The notes under the pieces are model-generated. The model made no database searches, was not told where the DNA came from, and worked only from the letters and a program-made list of their open reading frames with translations. A DNA stretch of 64,000 nt from the NCBI GenBank assembly GCA_963920635.1, contig OY987307.1:14833735-14897734 (forward strand). The letters run 5' to 3'. Source of the DNA: Pseudeuparius sepicola. Taxonomy: Eukaryota > Arthropoda > Insecta > Coleoptera > Anthribidae. This document shows positions 23,023 to 34,973 of the stretch, piece after piece. Positions within the stretch are counted from its first letter, which is position 1. Each line of letters begins with the position of its first letter. The translations under genes were made by a program, and so were the position numbers.

Positions 23023-24097
23023 CTGAGGTATAGCCTAACAATAATATCAAGGAGGGATGTACCGCGTGCAAGAGTATTTTTATTTTCATTATTAAATAAT
23101 TGACTAATTTGAGGGATGTGTATCAGGATATTATTGCCAACTTGGGTACAATACATATTTGGTTCCATCCACAATTCACCATTCATTAGCATTTTTGACA
23201 ACCGGTTCTGTGGACAAATTTGTCTACTATATACAGTACTTATGACGCCGGATGCGTATTGGCATTGTTAACTACCATTCAGAGTAAAAATGAGCTGTAT
23301 CAAAGAAAGGTATGGTAGGAATGGAAGCGCAATTTATTCAGGCAATGCTTACTACGAATCAGATTCGTAAGAGTATTAAATTTTAGATAGCTCTGAATCG
23401 CCGTAAGCAATGGGCAGGTGCTGCCAAACCCCAAACCCAAGTCGATGTTTACTGCGATTCAGAGGCACAGGCGCGGTTTCACCGTATCGAGTGTACTTAT
23501 ACCAAAGTCTAGATTAGTATATCTCTGGACGCTGCTTATACAGCGCGCAACTCTGGCAGTGCGGCACGAGATTAGACTTAATATAAATGGTCTCACAAAA
23601 TTGCTCTCCTGATGTGACAAATTCTGCAGTTAAAAGTTAAACTTACCACAGTTTTAGATAAAATACAGACACACCTACCCAACTAACAGCTTTTTGTTCC
23701 GGTGTGGCCAGAAATCTTTGCCCCAGGCAAATTGGAGTACAGCCTAGATCAATAAATAGAAGAAAAATTAGACCTGGGCTTACATCTGGAGCGAAACGTA
23801 TCCAGGCTGGACGACCTTCTACTCAAGAGCTTCAGAGTTGTAAGAAGCGAAATTTGGCTGAAAATAATTATGAGAACAAGCCAAACGAAAAATCCCATGG
23901 CCGCAACTGATGTTGGTGTGTACGTTGTAAAAAAGAAATAAATTATCTTATTGAATACATAATTTTATTTTTAAGTATAAATAATACAAACTAACCTACC
24001 GTCTATTGGATTTTTTATTAACTTCATTTACTGCAATACGGCGTTTTTCTGTATAATCAGAAATAATGGGCATCGAAAAAACTCACCCTGTATACTT
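23023..24097. other. No gene recognised
   Basis: Short open frames at 23418-23612 and 23704-23910 (plus) and 22986-23201 (minus) show no known motif. No convincing repeat structure seen. Confidence 0.4.
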
Positions 24098-24330
24098 TGG
24101 ACAGACGAAAGTCGTTTTGTTAGTAATGGCTTACCTATAACCGTAAAAATGAACATTATTAGTCCACTGGAAATCCTCGTATTTTCAATCATTCGGAATC
24201 AGGGACACGTCGGCATTAATGTATGGTATGGCATAATAATTGGTCATCATTTAGTTGGGCCATATTTTTACGAATGTGTTTTAACTGGAATAACATACCT
24301 CCAAATTTTTCAACAGCTGCCATATTATTT
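24098..24330 (+). pseudogene. Mariner-like DDE transposase fragment
   Basis: Translation from 24098 gives WTDESRF, followed after a short gap by a VNVWYGII-like segment, a GPYFYE motif and a TG-x-x-YL-x-x-F block ending QQLP. This is the arrangement around the first catalytic aspartate in the mariner-related transposases common in insects. It is a short fragment: the N-terminal DNA-binding part and the last catalytic residue are absent. A complementary C-terminal piece of the same kind of protein lies at 53940-54205. Confidence 0.65.
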
Positions 24331-24614
24331 CGCTGTGAATTTCAAGCTTACTTTATTCAGACTAAAATAATGTTGTGCCTTATAATAAATTTATTAGGGC
24401 TTGGGGAAAACTATTTAGAGTCAGTTAATTGTCGTTAAATTTAGAATTTGTGTTGTTCTTTATTGAACTATTTTATATCAGAAAATCCAGGTAATTACCT
24501 GGATTTAATAACTTTTATATCACTCTTGTATTGGGGGACACTGCTATACAAACCCATTATTTAATTTCATGTTCCATTTTTATGATTAATGTAAATTCAT
24601 TGCCCTATGCTCAA

Positions 24615-25013
24615 TGGCATAATTTATGGAAAAAACACTAGAATAATTTTTTGTAGAGAATGGAATTTTTTACAAAGTGGTTCAAATTAATTTACAAGTT
24701 AACTGTGGGCAAAAAAGTTCTGAGCATAATAAATGAAACTGGTTGCCACAAGTGGCGCCCTCTGGCGGTTGCGGACACTGCACTATAACATAATTATGTG
24801 ACATAATTATCTATGAACGTGTGCAAAAGATCATTAAAATCGATCAAGCCGTTTAAAAGATATAGCGAAAAAAGTAAATTTTAGGGCCCCTTTTAAGGGT
24901 CCGTGGGGCCCTTAATATAGAGCTTTGAACAAAAAGAAAAAACACGGGTCACTTTATTTTTGGAGTAGAATACCGCTGTGCTACGGGTGGCATTTGTTTT
25001 TGAATAACCCTGT
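24615..25013 (-). repeat. Dispersed repeat, copy 2
   Basis: Reverse complement of 10916-11295, ending in AATAACCCTGT. It carries an extra GGGGCCC-containing stretch near 24890-24910 compared with copy 1. Confidence 0.7.
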
Positions 25014-25394
25014 ATATAATAATGTGACCCTTTGAAATAATAAATTTAAAAAAAAAATTAATTTGATTTCAATAAAAGGGTGTCGCAGAAATGATATATG
25101 GACACTAACTTATATTTTATTTTCACATCACTAACCCTAGTGAGTATTGTTATTGATAATAACTGAATTGTTGCCAGTTAAAAACCAACACTAAACTATA
25201 ATTTTTAACACTTTTCTATATTCTAACCGATTTTTTTGGGTTGGCACAAATGATTATGGGCAGGTTTCTTAGAGATGTTCGTTTCGTTTATTTAAACTGG
25301 TTGACCTTGAAAACTTCCCTGCGATGCAATATTTAACCACAAAACTAAAGTTTTTGTTTATTTTGTGACCTACCTTCGACAAAGTCTAATTCAA

Positions 25395-25750
25395 TGAATA
25401 AAGAACCCCAGGAAGGAGCCAAAGCTCTATGGGCATTATAAAATACGTGCGACGGAAATCGCCCTGTATGGAGACTGAATTTTGACAAAATATTTTTATA
25501 TTTGACAGTTGTCACGGTGGTTTGTGCTATTAGATATTTGTGTAGTTCTTCGATAAGTACTTTTTGGAGATCTATTATGGTTAGCTGTGCAGCCTGCGGC
25601 TATTCCGTGACTACCAGAACAAAATGTTTGGGGGATAACATTCCATCTGTCAGTACTTTTGTAAACCGGAAACGGCATGCCACCATATGCAGAGACTGGA
25701 CCGGTCCACCGTAAAGCCCAAATTTGCTCCTTCCTGGGGCTCTTTATTCA
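25395..25750. mobile_element. MITE family M1, copy 2
   Basis: 356 bp bounded by TGAATAAAGAACCCCAGG and its inverse; same family as 15809-16197. No target duplication was clear. The segment 25014-25394 shows nothing recognisable. Confidence 0.75.
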
Positions 25751-25766
25751 TAGGTCTAACTACAGC

Positions 25767-25936
25767 CACAGAATAAATAGCTTCACAACAGAAGCGTCCA
25801 TAAAGACATGTGTCAAAAATAAGCGAGCCTCCATTTCAATTTACAGAAAAATAACCAATACCTTATACAAAAAAGCGAGCATCCTTTTGACACATGTCTT
25901 TATGGACGCTTCTGTTGTGAAGCTATTTATTCTGTG
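25767..25936. mobile_element. 170-bp MITE with perfect 52-bp termini
   Basis: Arms 25767-25818 and 25885-25936 are exact inverted copies beginning CACAGAATAAATAGC. CTACAGC at 25760-25766 is repeated at 25937-25943, a 7-bp target duplication. The loop is 66 bp. Perfect arms and duplication suggest recent mobility. The superfamily is not settled: hAT usually duplicates 8 bp. Confidence 0.85.
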
Positions 25937-25943
25937 CTACAGC

Positions 25944-27086
25944 CCTGAGTAGCTATCTGACTATCTCCACCCCAACTTTCAACTGGTGTCCACCTCAAAA
26001 TAAGTAGCAACTCAAGGTGTCCACTGCCCATCCTGAGAAATCATGCAGGCGGCGACATATTGACCAAGAACTTTCTTAAACTCCAACATTAGTAGCAAAA
26101 TTACGTTATAACCTTTAACTGACTCCCAGTTCCAATTCCCAGGGCCTGTATATTCAAAAGGAAGATTGGAGATGTTTCTAAAATATTGCTGGCCAATCCG
26201 TGATCTACAAGTCAAAAAGTAGAGTATTTCTAGAAAACCTTGTATGCACTACAGGGAAAATAGTGAAAAATTAAAGAAAAATGGCACCCTGAAGACCTCA
26301 GGCTAATAAAGAAGTAACAGAAAATGCCTAACCATAAAATTACAAAATTGTCAAAGACCCAAACTTGAAATTCAACTGCCAAATCTTCGTGTAGGTAGGA
26401 TAGAAAACAGTGCAAAAATATGTTCATGGAAGGCTGATAAAACTCTAAAAATTGATCGACCCCTCTATCCCTCGTCTATCTTCTCATGGTAAGAATATAA
26501 CCTTTGCCGTTGGCTGCTTCGGATACGATAGACGCAGGGGCGAAGAGTGCCTACTTTCATTTTATCGACTTTCGGAGATGTACCTTTAACTCGCTTGGAA
26601 TGGGCCTTGTTCACTCCATCGAATTTCGATTTTTCTTACTACTAGAATGAAATTAATCACATAACTCTTTAATAAAATCCCCCTCAGCATCTTTCTCATC
26701 AATACCTAATTTTGTTATTAACTAAAAATATATATATAAACATTTTAAACTGCGCGCCTTAATTTGGAGCAAGAAATTGCGTTTTCGACGTTGCCGGATA
26801 TCCTAGTAATCGAAGCCCCAAAAATTCTATCTCCGATCTAATCTCAGACATGCAATCGAAATCGCTTCTCTACAGAAAGACAGTTGTATAAACGGTTGTC
26901 CCAACTCGACCGTACAGAGGTAGTTGTTTGTGGGTCCTTTGTCGTGAAACCTAACTATTTTTTAATCTGTGGTGTTGTGTGTAACAATCTGTGGGCTGGT
27001 CATGTCATTCTGTCATTGCCTAGTGTAAACCGGACTAATAAAACTAAATGTTTTTCTGAAAACCTATACAAAAGTTAAAAGTTAAA
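25944..27086. other. No gene recognised
   Basis: Open frames at 26012-26215 and 26230-26427 (minus) and 26884-27078 (plus) have no motif I can name. No strong repeats seen. Confidence 0.4.
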
Positions 27087-27329
27087 GTGTATACCGTATC
27101 CTGGTTTGAAATTAAATTCAATTGGTCTTCTAATAGGGATGAGGCTAGGCACTTATTTAGCATTATCTGTAAATATTGTTACCTCCCTGAAGAACTGAAA
27201 AAAGTGATAAATCCCGTAATTGAGAGAAAGGAATATTTTGGTCAGCCGGAAAACCTTTTGATAGGCACGTTAGGAGATGATAAAAAACACATTGCAGAGT
27301 TAGCTTTAAGAATAATTATTGTAATATGA
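27087..27329 (+). pseudogene. Fragment of a conserved insect protein of unknown function
   Basis: The 80-codon open frame contains a W-F-E-I-K segment, a GxARHLF-like helix (here EARHLFSII), a PEELKKVINPVIER block, and a PENLL-x-x-x-L stretch followed by KHIAELALR. I recall the same order in uncharacterised, often multicopy, insect proteins that sit near mobile elements; this comes from memory, not a search. Both ends are missing here, so a gene fragment or captured exon is likely. No function is claimed. Confidence 0.4.
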
Positions 27330-27559
27330 AGATCAACGGCAAAAACCAACAATGTCAGAATATTTTTTCGAGTTAATAAATTAAATTTTGATTGTCAAGA
27401 TTATGTATAGTTTACTGGCAAAATGTTGTTATAAGACCGATTTATTTTATGTTGGGTCAACTTACAAGTTGGTGATCATTCTGCAAGTAACTTTTAACTA
27501 AAAAAAGGGCATTCGCCACTTTCTTATAATTTTTGGGGATAAATCCTAAACCTAAAGAC

Positions 27560-27690
27560 AAACACGCAATATCCACGGCACTGCTGCGGTGGGAATCGAA
27601 CCCACGACGTACGGTGTCAAGGCGTGGGGTACCTACCACGAAAGACCCACGATACACAGAAAACGGTATGCCCGCGCGCAGGTGCTGTGA
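27560..27690 (-). mobile_element. tRNA-derived SINE-like element
   Basis: On the minus strand a perfect B-box-like T arm, GTGGGTTCGATTCCCACC, follows a D-arm-like CGTGGTAGGTACCCCACG. This gives a tRNA-like head with an upstream GTATCGTGGGTCTTTCG. Part of it recurs in inverted form at 27955-27985, so it is dispersed. A true tRNA gene is less likely because the anticodon and acceptor stems do not fold cleanly. Confidence 0.5.
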
Positions 27691-27954
27691 CGTCAACTGT
27701 GACGCTTATTCGACAAAATCATGGCTTACTTTTATTTTTAAACGGAAATTTGACTCGTTTTATAGTGAGCTAGGCAATCACATATACACCAAAGTGTCTC
27801 AAGGTGCCTACATTCTATCTTTGGATTTAACTTGACGCGAAATTGATAACTGACGTATGTCAGTGAGACTAATTTCAGGACTATTTTTTATAAGTTGGTC
27901 CTGCTTTTGTCGGAGTGACGTAGATGCGCAGAGTTTAATTTTCGTTCTCCTAGC

Positions 27955-28010
27955 TGGCATACCGTTATTTGTGTATCGTGGAAAGACCCATTCGTGCACT
28001 GCCGCGCCGC
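27955..28010 (+). repeat. Partial copy of the SINE-like repeat
   Basis: Shares GGCATACCGTT and TGTGTATCGTGG with the minus-strand copy at 27640-27680, then diverges. Confidence 0.45.
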
Positions 28011-28214
28011 CCACTGATATTGAGGTCATGAGAACAGACAAGGAGGACAATTTAAACTCCACGGGGCGGAGATAGCCTGCGCATCTGTGGGGCGCAGCCT
28101 GTAGGTAGCAGCCATGTTGGAAGTTTAGAATTAGGCGTCACTTTCAGTTTAGCAGGTCTTCAGTGACGGCGTCAATTTGAAGTTTTTTATTGCGAGTGTA
28201 TTATTTGGTTTATG

Positions 28215-28680
28215 AAGATGAATAAGACTAAAGCGGGCGTTGTTACAACAAAAGTTACAACTGTAGGTTATCCTTTCCAAAGGAGCATGCAAGGTAAGTT
28301 AATATTGGCAAATAATTAATTGTGAAATCTCTGAGGATTAGCTGTTCATGTGAAATTACTTACTACTTTACACTACACTAACTGTTCGTCTGTACGCTGT
28401 AATAGCACCTTTTTGCATTTTTATGATAACCAAACTATATATCTTCAATAATCGCAGCTTACTGAAATTATAAATTATATTTTAGAGCTGAAATTTGGAT
28501 ATCGGCTTGTGGGCGAGAAGATCTGAGAGGCAACAACAGTAATCTGTAGCTACTCAAATTTGTGCATATCAATTTGAAGACACAATGTACCTCAATTTCT
28601 TGAAGAATCGTTTGAAACCCGAAGCAGTGCCAACAGTTTTCCATCAATGGAGGGCTCAAGCCAGCAGAACTCAAGCCAGC
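28215..28680 (+). pseudogene. THAP zinc-finger gene fragment with an intron, broken
   Basis: Two exon-like pieces read as one THAP domain. The first (about 28230-28290) gives a cysteine-containing stretch and a FPK segment, ending at a canonical donor (AG|GTAAGT at 28292/28293). The second begins at an acceptor (TTATATTTTAG at ~28485) and continues in phase into W-I-S-A-C and a RED motif, then ICAYQFED, and closes with the hallmark AVPTVF. THAP domains bind DNA through C-x-C...C-x-x-H zinc ligands; here the final histidine is Q. Frameshifts separate the likely ATG (28218 region) from the first cysteine, and again before ICAY. Probably a decayed P-element/THAP9-like or host THAP gene. Confidence 0.6.
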
Positions 28681-28699
28681 AGGAATCTACTGTAAACCA

Positions 28700-31600
28700 T
28701 AGTCAACTTACAAAAGGTAATATAAATATTTTCAGAACTACATTAAGATTCTGCATTCTGTGCTTTGTTAGAACCGATTTTCTGGAAAATATTTGCAATA
28801 TATTGATCTTTTCTGCGTGTAGTTTTATATTAAAAGTGTTACATAAATTCTATACATTGTTTTAGTTTTTGAGGTAAAAAATAGTAGATACGTAATACCT
28901 ACATAATGCATGGACTAAATAAAAATATCTTGATTTTTCACTATAATTCAATGTACCTAGAGCCTTTATAAAACAGCAGTTATTAGATTTTTTGGACCTT
29001 AGTTAGGCTAAAATTTAAAATATAAATTAAAATTTCCAGAACAGTGACATCACTGTTGATATACAGGGTGTCCCGAAATTAGCCTGCCATAATTTACCAG
29101 CATGTTCTACGACCCAAAAAATGAAGAAAGTTAGATTTTTGGGAAAAATGATGATAAGCCTTGTAACAACCAGGTGTTACTTAAAAGAACTACAAAGAAA
29201 AATGTATTGAGATAGCGAGATGCGGAGAGCAAGTGTTTCTCTTGGAACTAGTTATGAGGCGATCAAATAAAACACAATATTCTAAAAACAAGCTTTATTA
29301 CAATTTGAACGTTCTGGCATTAAATTGCCTTACAAAGAGAGTTTCTGAAAATTTATACAGGAGTAAATTTGAAATTTGAGATTAAACAATCGCCTTAGGT
29401 TACACCGACTGAGATTTTCACTGCGGCTCAATTCTGTCCTTTCGACTTGGGTAAAAGTGATATAGTCCAACACAATACCTCAACTCCACATTCATATAAG
29501 CCTGTGCCTAATATGCGAGAACCAAACCAGACCACTTTTAGCTGCAACGCTGCATTGCCGACTAGCTGGGACGTGGGTATTTGTTGTGGCTGGTGGATCT
29601 GTCGCTCAGCTGCACGTGACCAAACCAGAGCTTGTGATGCCGTAGGAGGAGGTGTGTTGTAACAGCTTCGAAGTATCTGTGAAGTCGAAAACCAAGCAGT
29701 ACCCAATCTCTTAAGTCGAGAAAATATTCAGACAACTATAGGCGATATTGTTTCTATTTACTTATAATTTAAAACTTGTATAGTTAGTAAAACTATCTAA
29801 ATTACAACCATGTATGACTAATTTATTAATGCGATATTTATAATTATTTTAAAAAAAAACTGTGCACAGAAATAGCGAAAATAATGCAAAATATTTACTT
29901 GTAAAAATGAGATATACAATTTGATACTTGCTATTAAAAAGAAATCTGAACCTCAGACTAGGACAAGAGAATGATTTTTGTTTTTGATTAAAAGTTATAT
30001 TAACACAGGCTTATATGTTCTCTGGGTAGGTAAAACAAATTTAGTTCGTAAAAGAGAAAATTCAATGATATAATGATAATAGCACAAAAAAAAACTGAGG
30101 TGACTCTGCGTTACGTTCCTTCGGGATCAGACCTAGAGAGGTATCGTTGAAAATTAATAAGGTTAAAAAAAGTTTAAGATACGGCAACATAATCAGGTGC
30201 AGAACACAGGCCGAAATCCAGAGGACAGCTCGAGTTCGTAGAACCTAGGTGAGTAGATTTCTCGAGAAAACGGTACAAAAAATACGATAAGAAAAAGATA
30301 AATGAGATAAAATCTACTCACCAGGGTTTCCACGGACTTCCACGGCGCTCGAGCCCCTGTGGACCCCTTCTGTGCTGGCTGAAATGAAGTTGAACTCTTG
30401 GGGTAGTACACGTGGTTGACTACACCAGAAGACAAGGGCTCCAGTAGATAAGTTTCACATGAAATTGAAAGATAACAAATATTAATTAAGGAATAGTAAA
30501 ATTTCAACGATACACTCTTGATCACACCGCTAAATTAGGGATGAAAAATTGAAAAAAGTGGCCAAGCCAAAAAATACGATGCGAGCACCTCAAGAACGCA
30601 ACGGAAAGTGTCTTCGGAACGAGAACTTAATCAGAACCTTTTTTGGTACGATATCCGATTTCGAGATTATGGAATGTTCTATCGAATTCTATAGATAACC
30701 CGCAAAAATTCTTAATAGAAAGGCACTATGAAAAACTAACATTTTTTGAATATAATTTCCGTTTGTGTTTGTGGTTCGTACCACAAAAAAGGTTAGGTAG
30801 ATGAACGACAAAATCGACACTTGACCGGGGAATCGACTAATCACAAATCACTTTAGTTAGATAAATTTGATATGATCGGAATAATATCAGGTATTTATTG
30901 CCAAAAGTAAGCACAACGAATTAAAAGGTATTTTACTTTAACAAGCAATCAAAGGGAATTATTTAGTTACATACCTGAACTTTGGAATCTGGCTCGCCGA
31001 CCAATATTCACACAACCACAAAATACAAATCCACGTCAGAAGAAGAAGAGTCTGATCGTATGCGCGATAGGCGTAGCATTATCTTTCGGTTACAGGGGTG
31101 GTTCAATAATGAATTGATAAATTTAAAGAAATTAAAATGCTGTAACGGAATGAGACAAAATTTCCGTTACAGCCTTTAAAATATGGTTGCATTTCCTCAT
31201 AGTCCAAATTTGTTGATTCAGTAAACAAATTGCATTGAACTTAAAACACTCTAAAGTTCATCTATATTTTAAGGGCGAAAACTTATCATAATTCAATTTT
31301 TTCCTATATAAGTTATACTCGAAAAGGTTTCATTTTCGAAAAAATCGACATCAAAGTGCTAAATTGGAAGTTTCAAGGTCGTATAATTTCCAAACGCTTG
31401 AAACAAACATATTACATGTATCCATCAATGAAATTGTGACAATGAGCAGATTTCAAATATCTGAAATATACAGGCTGTTCCATTTAAAAAACATAAGTTT
31501 GGTTCAGAACCGCTTTTTTGAATACCCTGTATAAAAGTAAATAAACGATGAAAAAACTTGTTTTGGCTTCTACAACTTTTATCTGACAATTTTTATTAAC

Positions 31601-32540
31601 CTCAAAAATATGGAAAATAACGGGGAGTAAAAATATACGTGATCACATACGAGAAGTACGGCTGCGGCCTTCCTTTCACCGTCAGCTTTTTGAAACGCGA
31701 TGTGCGGGGCGGGAAAGAGCGGTGTTGCCGGATGTCGCCGGATCTCCATCATTTCGGCATAGAATTCAGACGATCTTCCAAGTTTAAATTGGCCGCAGCT
31801 ATACATAGATAAATACAATTTTCCAAAAGATCTCTAAAAAAGTTCGGCAATTTCGTAAAAGAGCGTGAGGGCACAATTATCTAAAAACGTTCTTTAATTG
31901 TACACTAGAAATTACATTTCTTACTTTGGTAATATCTACAAGGTTGGCAAAATTGTTCTGGGCGCCTCCAGGGGCGTATTTAGAATATCTGGCAGAAATG
32001 TCAGAACTTGTGACAGATGCCTAACTTTAACCTTGATATTCTGTGGCTCTAACCTAACTTCAAACACATAAAATATAACTATAGCCTTTTTCTGTACTTC
32101 AAAGAACAGAGTTTAATATTAATTTCTAATAAATGTTTAGTAGGAGTCCCGGGTCCGAGCCCGGCTGGAGTGCATTTTTTTTTCAATTGATATCCTTTAA
32201 CTAATATGCCACTAAACATCATTTATTATTTACAATTACAGGTACTAAAAAATCTTTCTGTGATTAATTTCTATCTATTCAAATTTAGAATTCGTGTGTG
32301 TAAAACGTAAATTCTGTTGATTACGGCTCTTTCCTCCGTCACCTGTCAATAATATCAATATGGCCGCCGCTTAGGGAATTCTAAAATTTGATCCATAGAG
32401 AATTTAGAACATAAGAAAACCATCGATAATGCAAAAATCAAAGCATAATCTAATTAGATTATCCTTTGATAATGATAATTATCATTAAATTTGTAACTGT
32501 AATTTTTAGTTTTATATTTTGTTTTCTTGGCCGTAGAGTA
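28700..32540. other. No gene recognised; transposon termini only
   Basis: About 3.8 kb of A+T-rich DNA. A TACAGGGTGTCCCGAAATTA at 29061 looks like a mariner/MITE end. A mini-element-like segment at 31465-31535 starts TACAGGCTGTTCC and ends ACCCTGTA. A B-box-like GGGTCCGAGCCC near 32150 is followed by a T run but lacks a clear A box. Open frames at 29428-29706, 30193-30525 and 31579-31818 (all minus) carry no motif I can identify. Confidence 0.45.
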
Positions 32541-32604
32541 CAATCTTATAATTAAAAATTCGTGAGATTTCGGTCCAATATATATTTTTTTATTTTATAC
32601 GACG

Positions 32605-32631
32605 TTTCGACAACTTAGTTGTCATCATCAG
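32605..32631 (-). ncRNA. Hammerhead-ribozyme-like core, Penelope left arm
   Basis: Inverted copy of the motif at 34402-34428, with identical core and stem II, read on the minus strand. Confidence 0.5.
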
Positions 32632-33380
32632 GTTACTTATACAAACAATTTGTTTTCTTCACATAGTACAGACATTTAAAATAATTTTTAAAATTTTTTA
32701 AAATTTTTTCAAAGCTAAAAATAAAAATTAGATTTTAGTACATATTAATTTAAGAAAAAGATGAATTTTTCTTTTACACAAGTTAAAAATTATAACACAA
32801 GCAAGGATATAAGAGATTCTGTTATATAAAAATCCAAAAGTATTAGGAAAACTTACCAAGAAAAAGTTAGTTAGGTCTTTGTTGCTTTTAAAATTGTCTG
32901 AGTAGTGTAATGTGATTATCTTTTGTGTAAATAGCAAATCATTGTTGAATCACATATTTGTTTTAAGAATTTTACAAAAATATTATTTTCGAGGTAGCGA
33001 GACTGGAGACTAAAGAACGGTTGGAAACATTTAAAATTCAAGCAGCATTTGTGTTTTTTTTGTGGTTTCAAAGGTAAAAAATATTGTGTATACAGTATGG
33101 TGTTTTATAGGTTTTGGTAAGAAAATAGGTTACTAGGTTAAAGTTTAAAAATAATTATTTATTAATTATTTAAAATAAGACTATTGTAAATGTGAGACAA
33201 TTGATTAGTATCTGAACGGAGGTTTATTGTATTTGGATGTTTTTTTATATTTATCATTTCCAAAACATTTCTTTTGTATAAATCATTTTCGTAATCCAAT
33301 TTCACGAAAGATTAAAATTTACTTTTGAAAAAGAATCAAATCACTCTATAAATTTCTTAAACATTACTATTAACTATAAT

Positions 33381-33868
33381 ATGTCCGGTGCTGTTGTGAC
33401 AAATTGGTTTACAAAAAACGTTTGGTCTGGTAGATACCTAAATTTTGATTCCACTGTACCAAATAATTATAAAATTAGTGTCATAAACGCTTTAACCGAT
33501 ATGGCCATTAAACTTTCACACCCGAAATTTCATAAACAAAACTTAAATAAAGTCCGAAACATTTTACACAATAACAATTATCCTTTTTGCTTTTTATAAT
33601 AAAATTATTAATAAGAGATATCATAAAATTAAATCCCAATCACAACTATCCAACAACAATCCACCAATACATAATAACAAATATGTTTCTCTTGATAAAT
33701 TACATAACTTTAATTTCAACAATCCTAAGATTTTGGATTACGAAAATGATTTATACAAAAGAAATGTTTTGGAAATGATAAATATAAAAAAACATCCAAA
33801 TACAATAAACCACCGTTCAGATACTAATCAATTGTCTCACATTTACAATAGTCTTATTTTAGATAATT
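33381..33868 (+). pseudogene. Penelope-like reverse transcriptase/endonuclease, truncated
   Basis: The first 72 codons match the region after the RT core in Penelope-like proteins: a WSGRYLNF motif, a KLSHPKFH helix and an NNNYP turn. After a frameshift the reading continues through KYVSL. It then joins directly to the C-terminal end of the protein: ILDYEND, a KR-x-x-x-EMI-x-I block and a final SHIYNSL, ending near 33868. The RT core is missing upstream, and the GIY-YIG catalytic part between KYVSL and ILDYE has been deleted. Non-functional. Confidence 0.75.
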
Positions 33869-34401
33869 AATAAATAATTATTTTTAAACTTTAACCTAGT
33901 AACCTATTTTCTTACCAAAACCTATAAAACACCATACTGTATACACAATATTTTTTACCTTTTTTACCACAAAAAAAAACACAAATGCTGCTTGAATTTT
34001 AAATGTTTCCAACCGTTCTTTAATCTCCAGTCTCGCTACCTCGAAAATAATATTTTTGTAAAATTCTTAAAACAAATATGTGATTCAACAATGATTTGCT
34101 ATTTACACAAAAGATAATCACATTACACTACTCAGACAATTTTAAAAGCAACAAAGACCTAACTAACTTTTTCTTGGTAAGTTTTCCTAATACTTTTGGA
34201 TTTTTATATAACAGAATCTCTTATATCCTTGCTTGTGTTATAATTTTTAACTTGTGTAAAAGAAAAATTCCTCTTTTTCTTAAATTAATATGTACTAAAA
34301 TCTAATTTTTATTTTTAGCTTTGAAAAAATTTTAAAAAAATTTAAAAATTATTTTAAATGTCTGTACTATGTGAAGAAAACAAATTGTTTGTATAAGTAA
34401 C

Positions 34402-34428
34402 CTGATGATGACAACTAAGTTGTCGAAA
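34402..34428 (+). ncRNA. Hammerhead-ribozyme-like core, Penelope right arm
   Basis: CTGATGA at 34402-34408, then stem II (GACAAC/GTTGTC around TAA, 34410-34424), then GAAA at 34425-34428. This is the conserved hammerhead order. Penelope-like elements are known to carry such ribozymes. I could not find convincing stems I and III, so activity is unproven. Confidence 0.5.
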
Positions 34429-34973
34429 CGTCGTATAAAATAAAAACATATATATTGGACCGAAATCTCACGAATTTTTAATTATAAGATTGTAATTTTT
34501 AGTTCATAACAACTTCAATCTATACCTATCCGATATCTTGGAGAGAACAAAAATAACAACGCAAACTAAATATGAAATTCTTTTAAAACGAATAGAAAGA
34601 TAGGTGCTGGTGTATTATGCGATCTACCACTGAGGTTCGTTTTACCTACGTACCCTCGTGGATCTATCTGCTTTACTATTTAGCAACCTGACCTTTTTAT
34701 GAAGAGATTCCAAGAGTAGGTAACATAAAGGATTAAATAAGGGAATTATTAGAATTAGGATTAAAATTTTATTTTGTGAAATTGTGGCCAAAAGATTACC
34801 ATGATTTATTTGTTGCTTTATTAGATGATATATTAAAAATGTTCATGATCATTTCTTCAAAATGTTTAAGAAAATGATGAAAATAATATATCCTTTTGGC
34901 AGCTCGACGATGATTTTGGAGCGAAAAAATACGAATAGCCAACAATCTTTAAACACTTAAAGTTACAGTTGCC

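Larger units (their letters stand above)
32541..34492. mobile_element. Palindromic Penelope-like element
   Basis: Arms 32541-33300 and 33735-34492 are inverted copies of about 760 bp; the 434-bp centre carries coding sequence. The right arm is the 3' tail of the element in plus orientation and the left arm is the same tail inverted, an arrangement well known for Penelope-like elements. Each arm carries a hammerhead-like motif near its outer end (32605-32631 minus, 34402-34428 plus). The arms differ by single bases only, for example TTCATC against TTCCTC near 32765 and 34270. Confidence 0.8.

Noticed and set aside
27575..27600. A functional tRNA gene on the minus strand
   Set aside because: The T arm is perfect, but the acceptor and anticodon stems do not fold cleanly and part of the sequence is repeated nearby, so a SINE is preferred.
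32140..32185. B-box-like GGGTCCGAGCCC followed by a T run as a pol III gene
   Set aside because: No matching A box at the right distance and no repeat partner seen.
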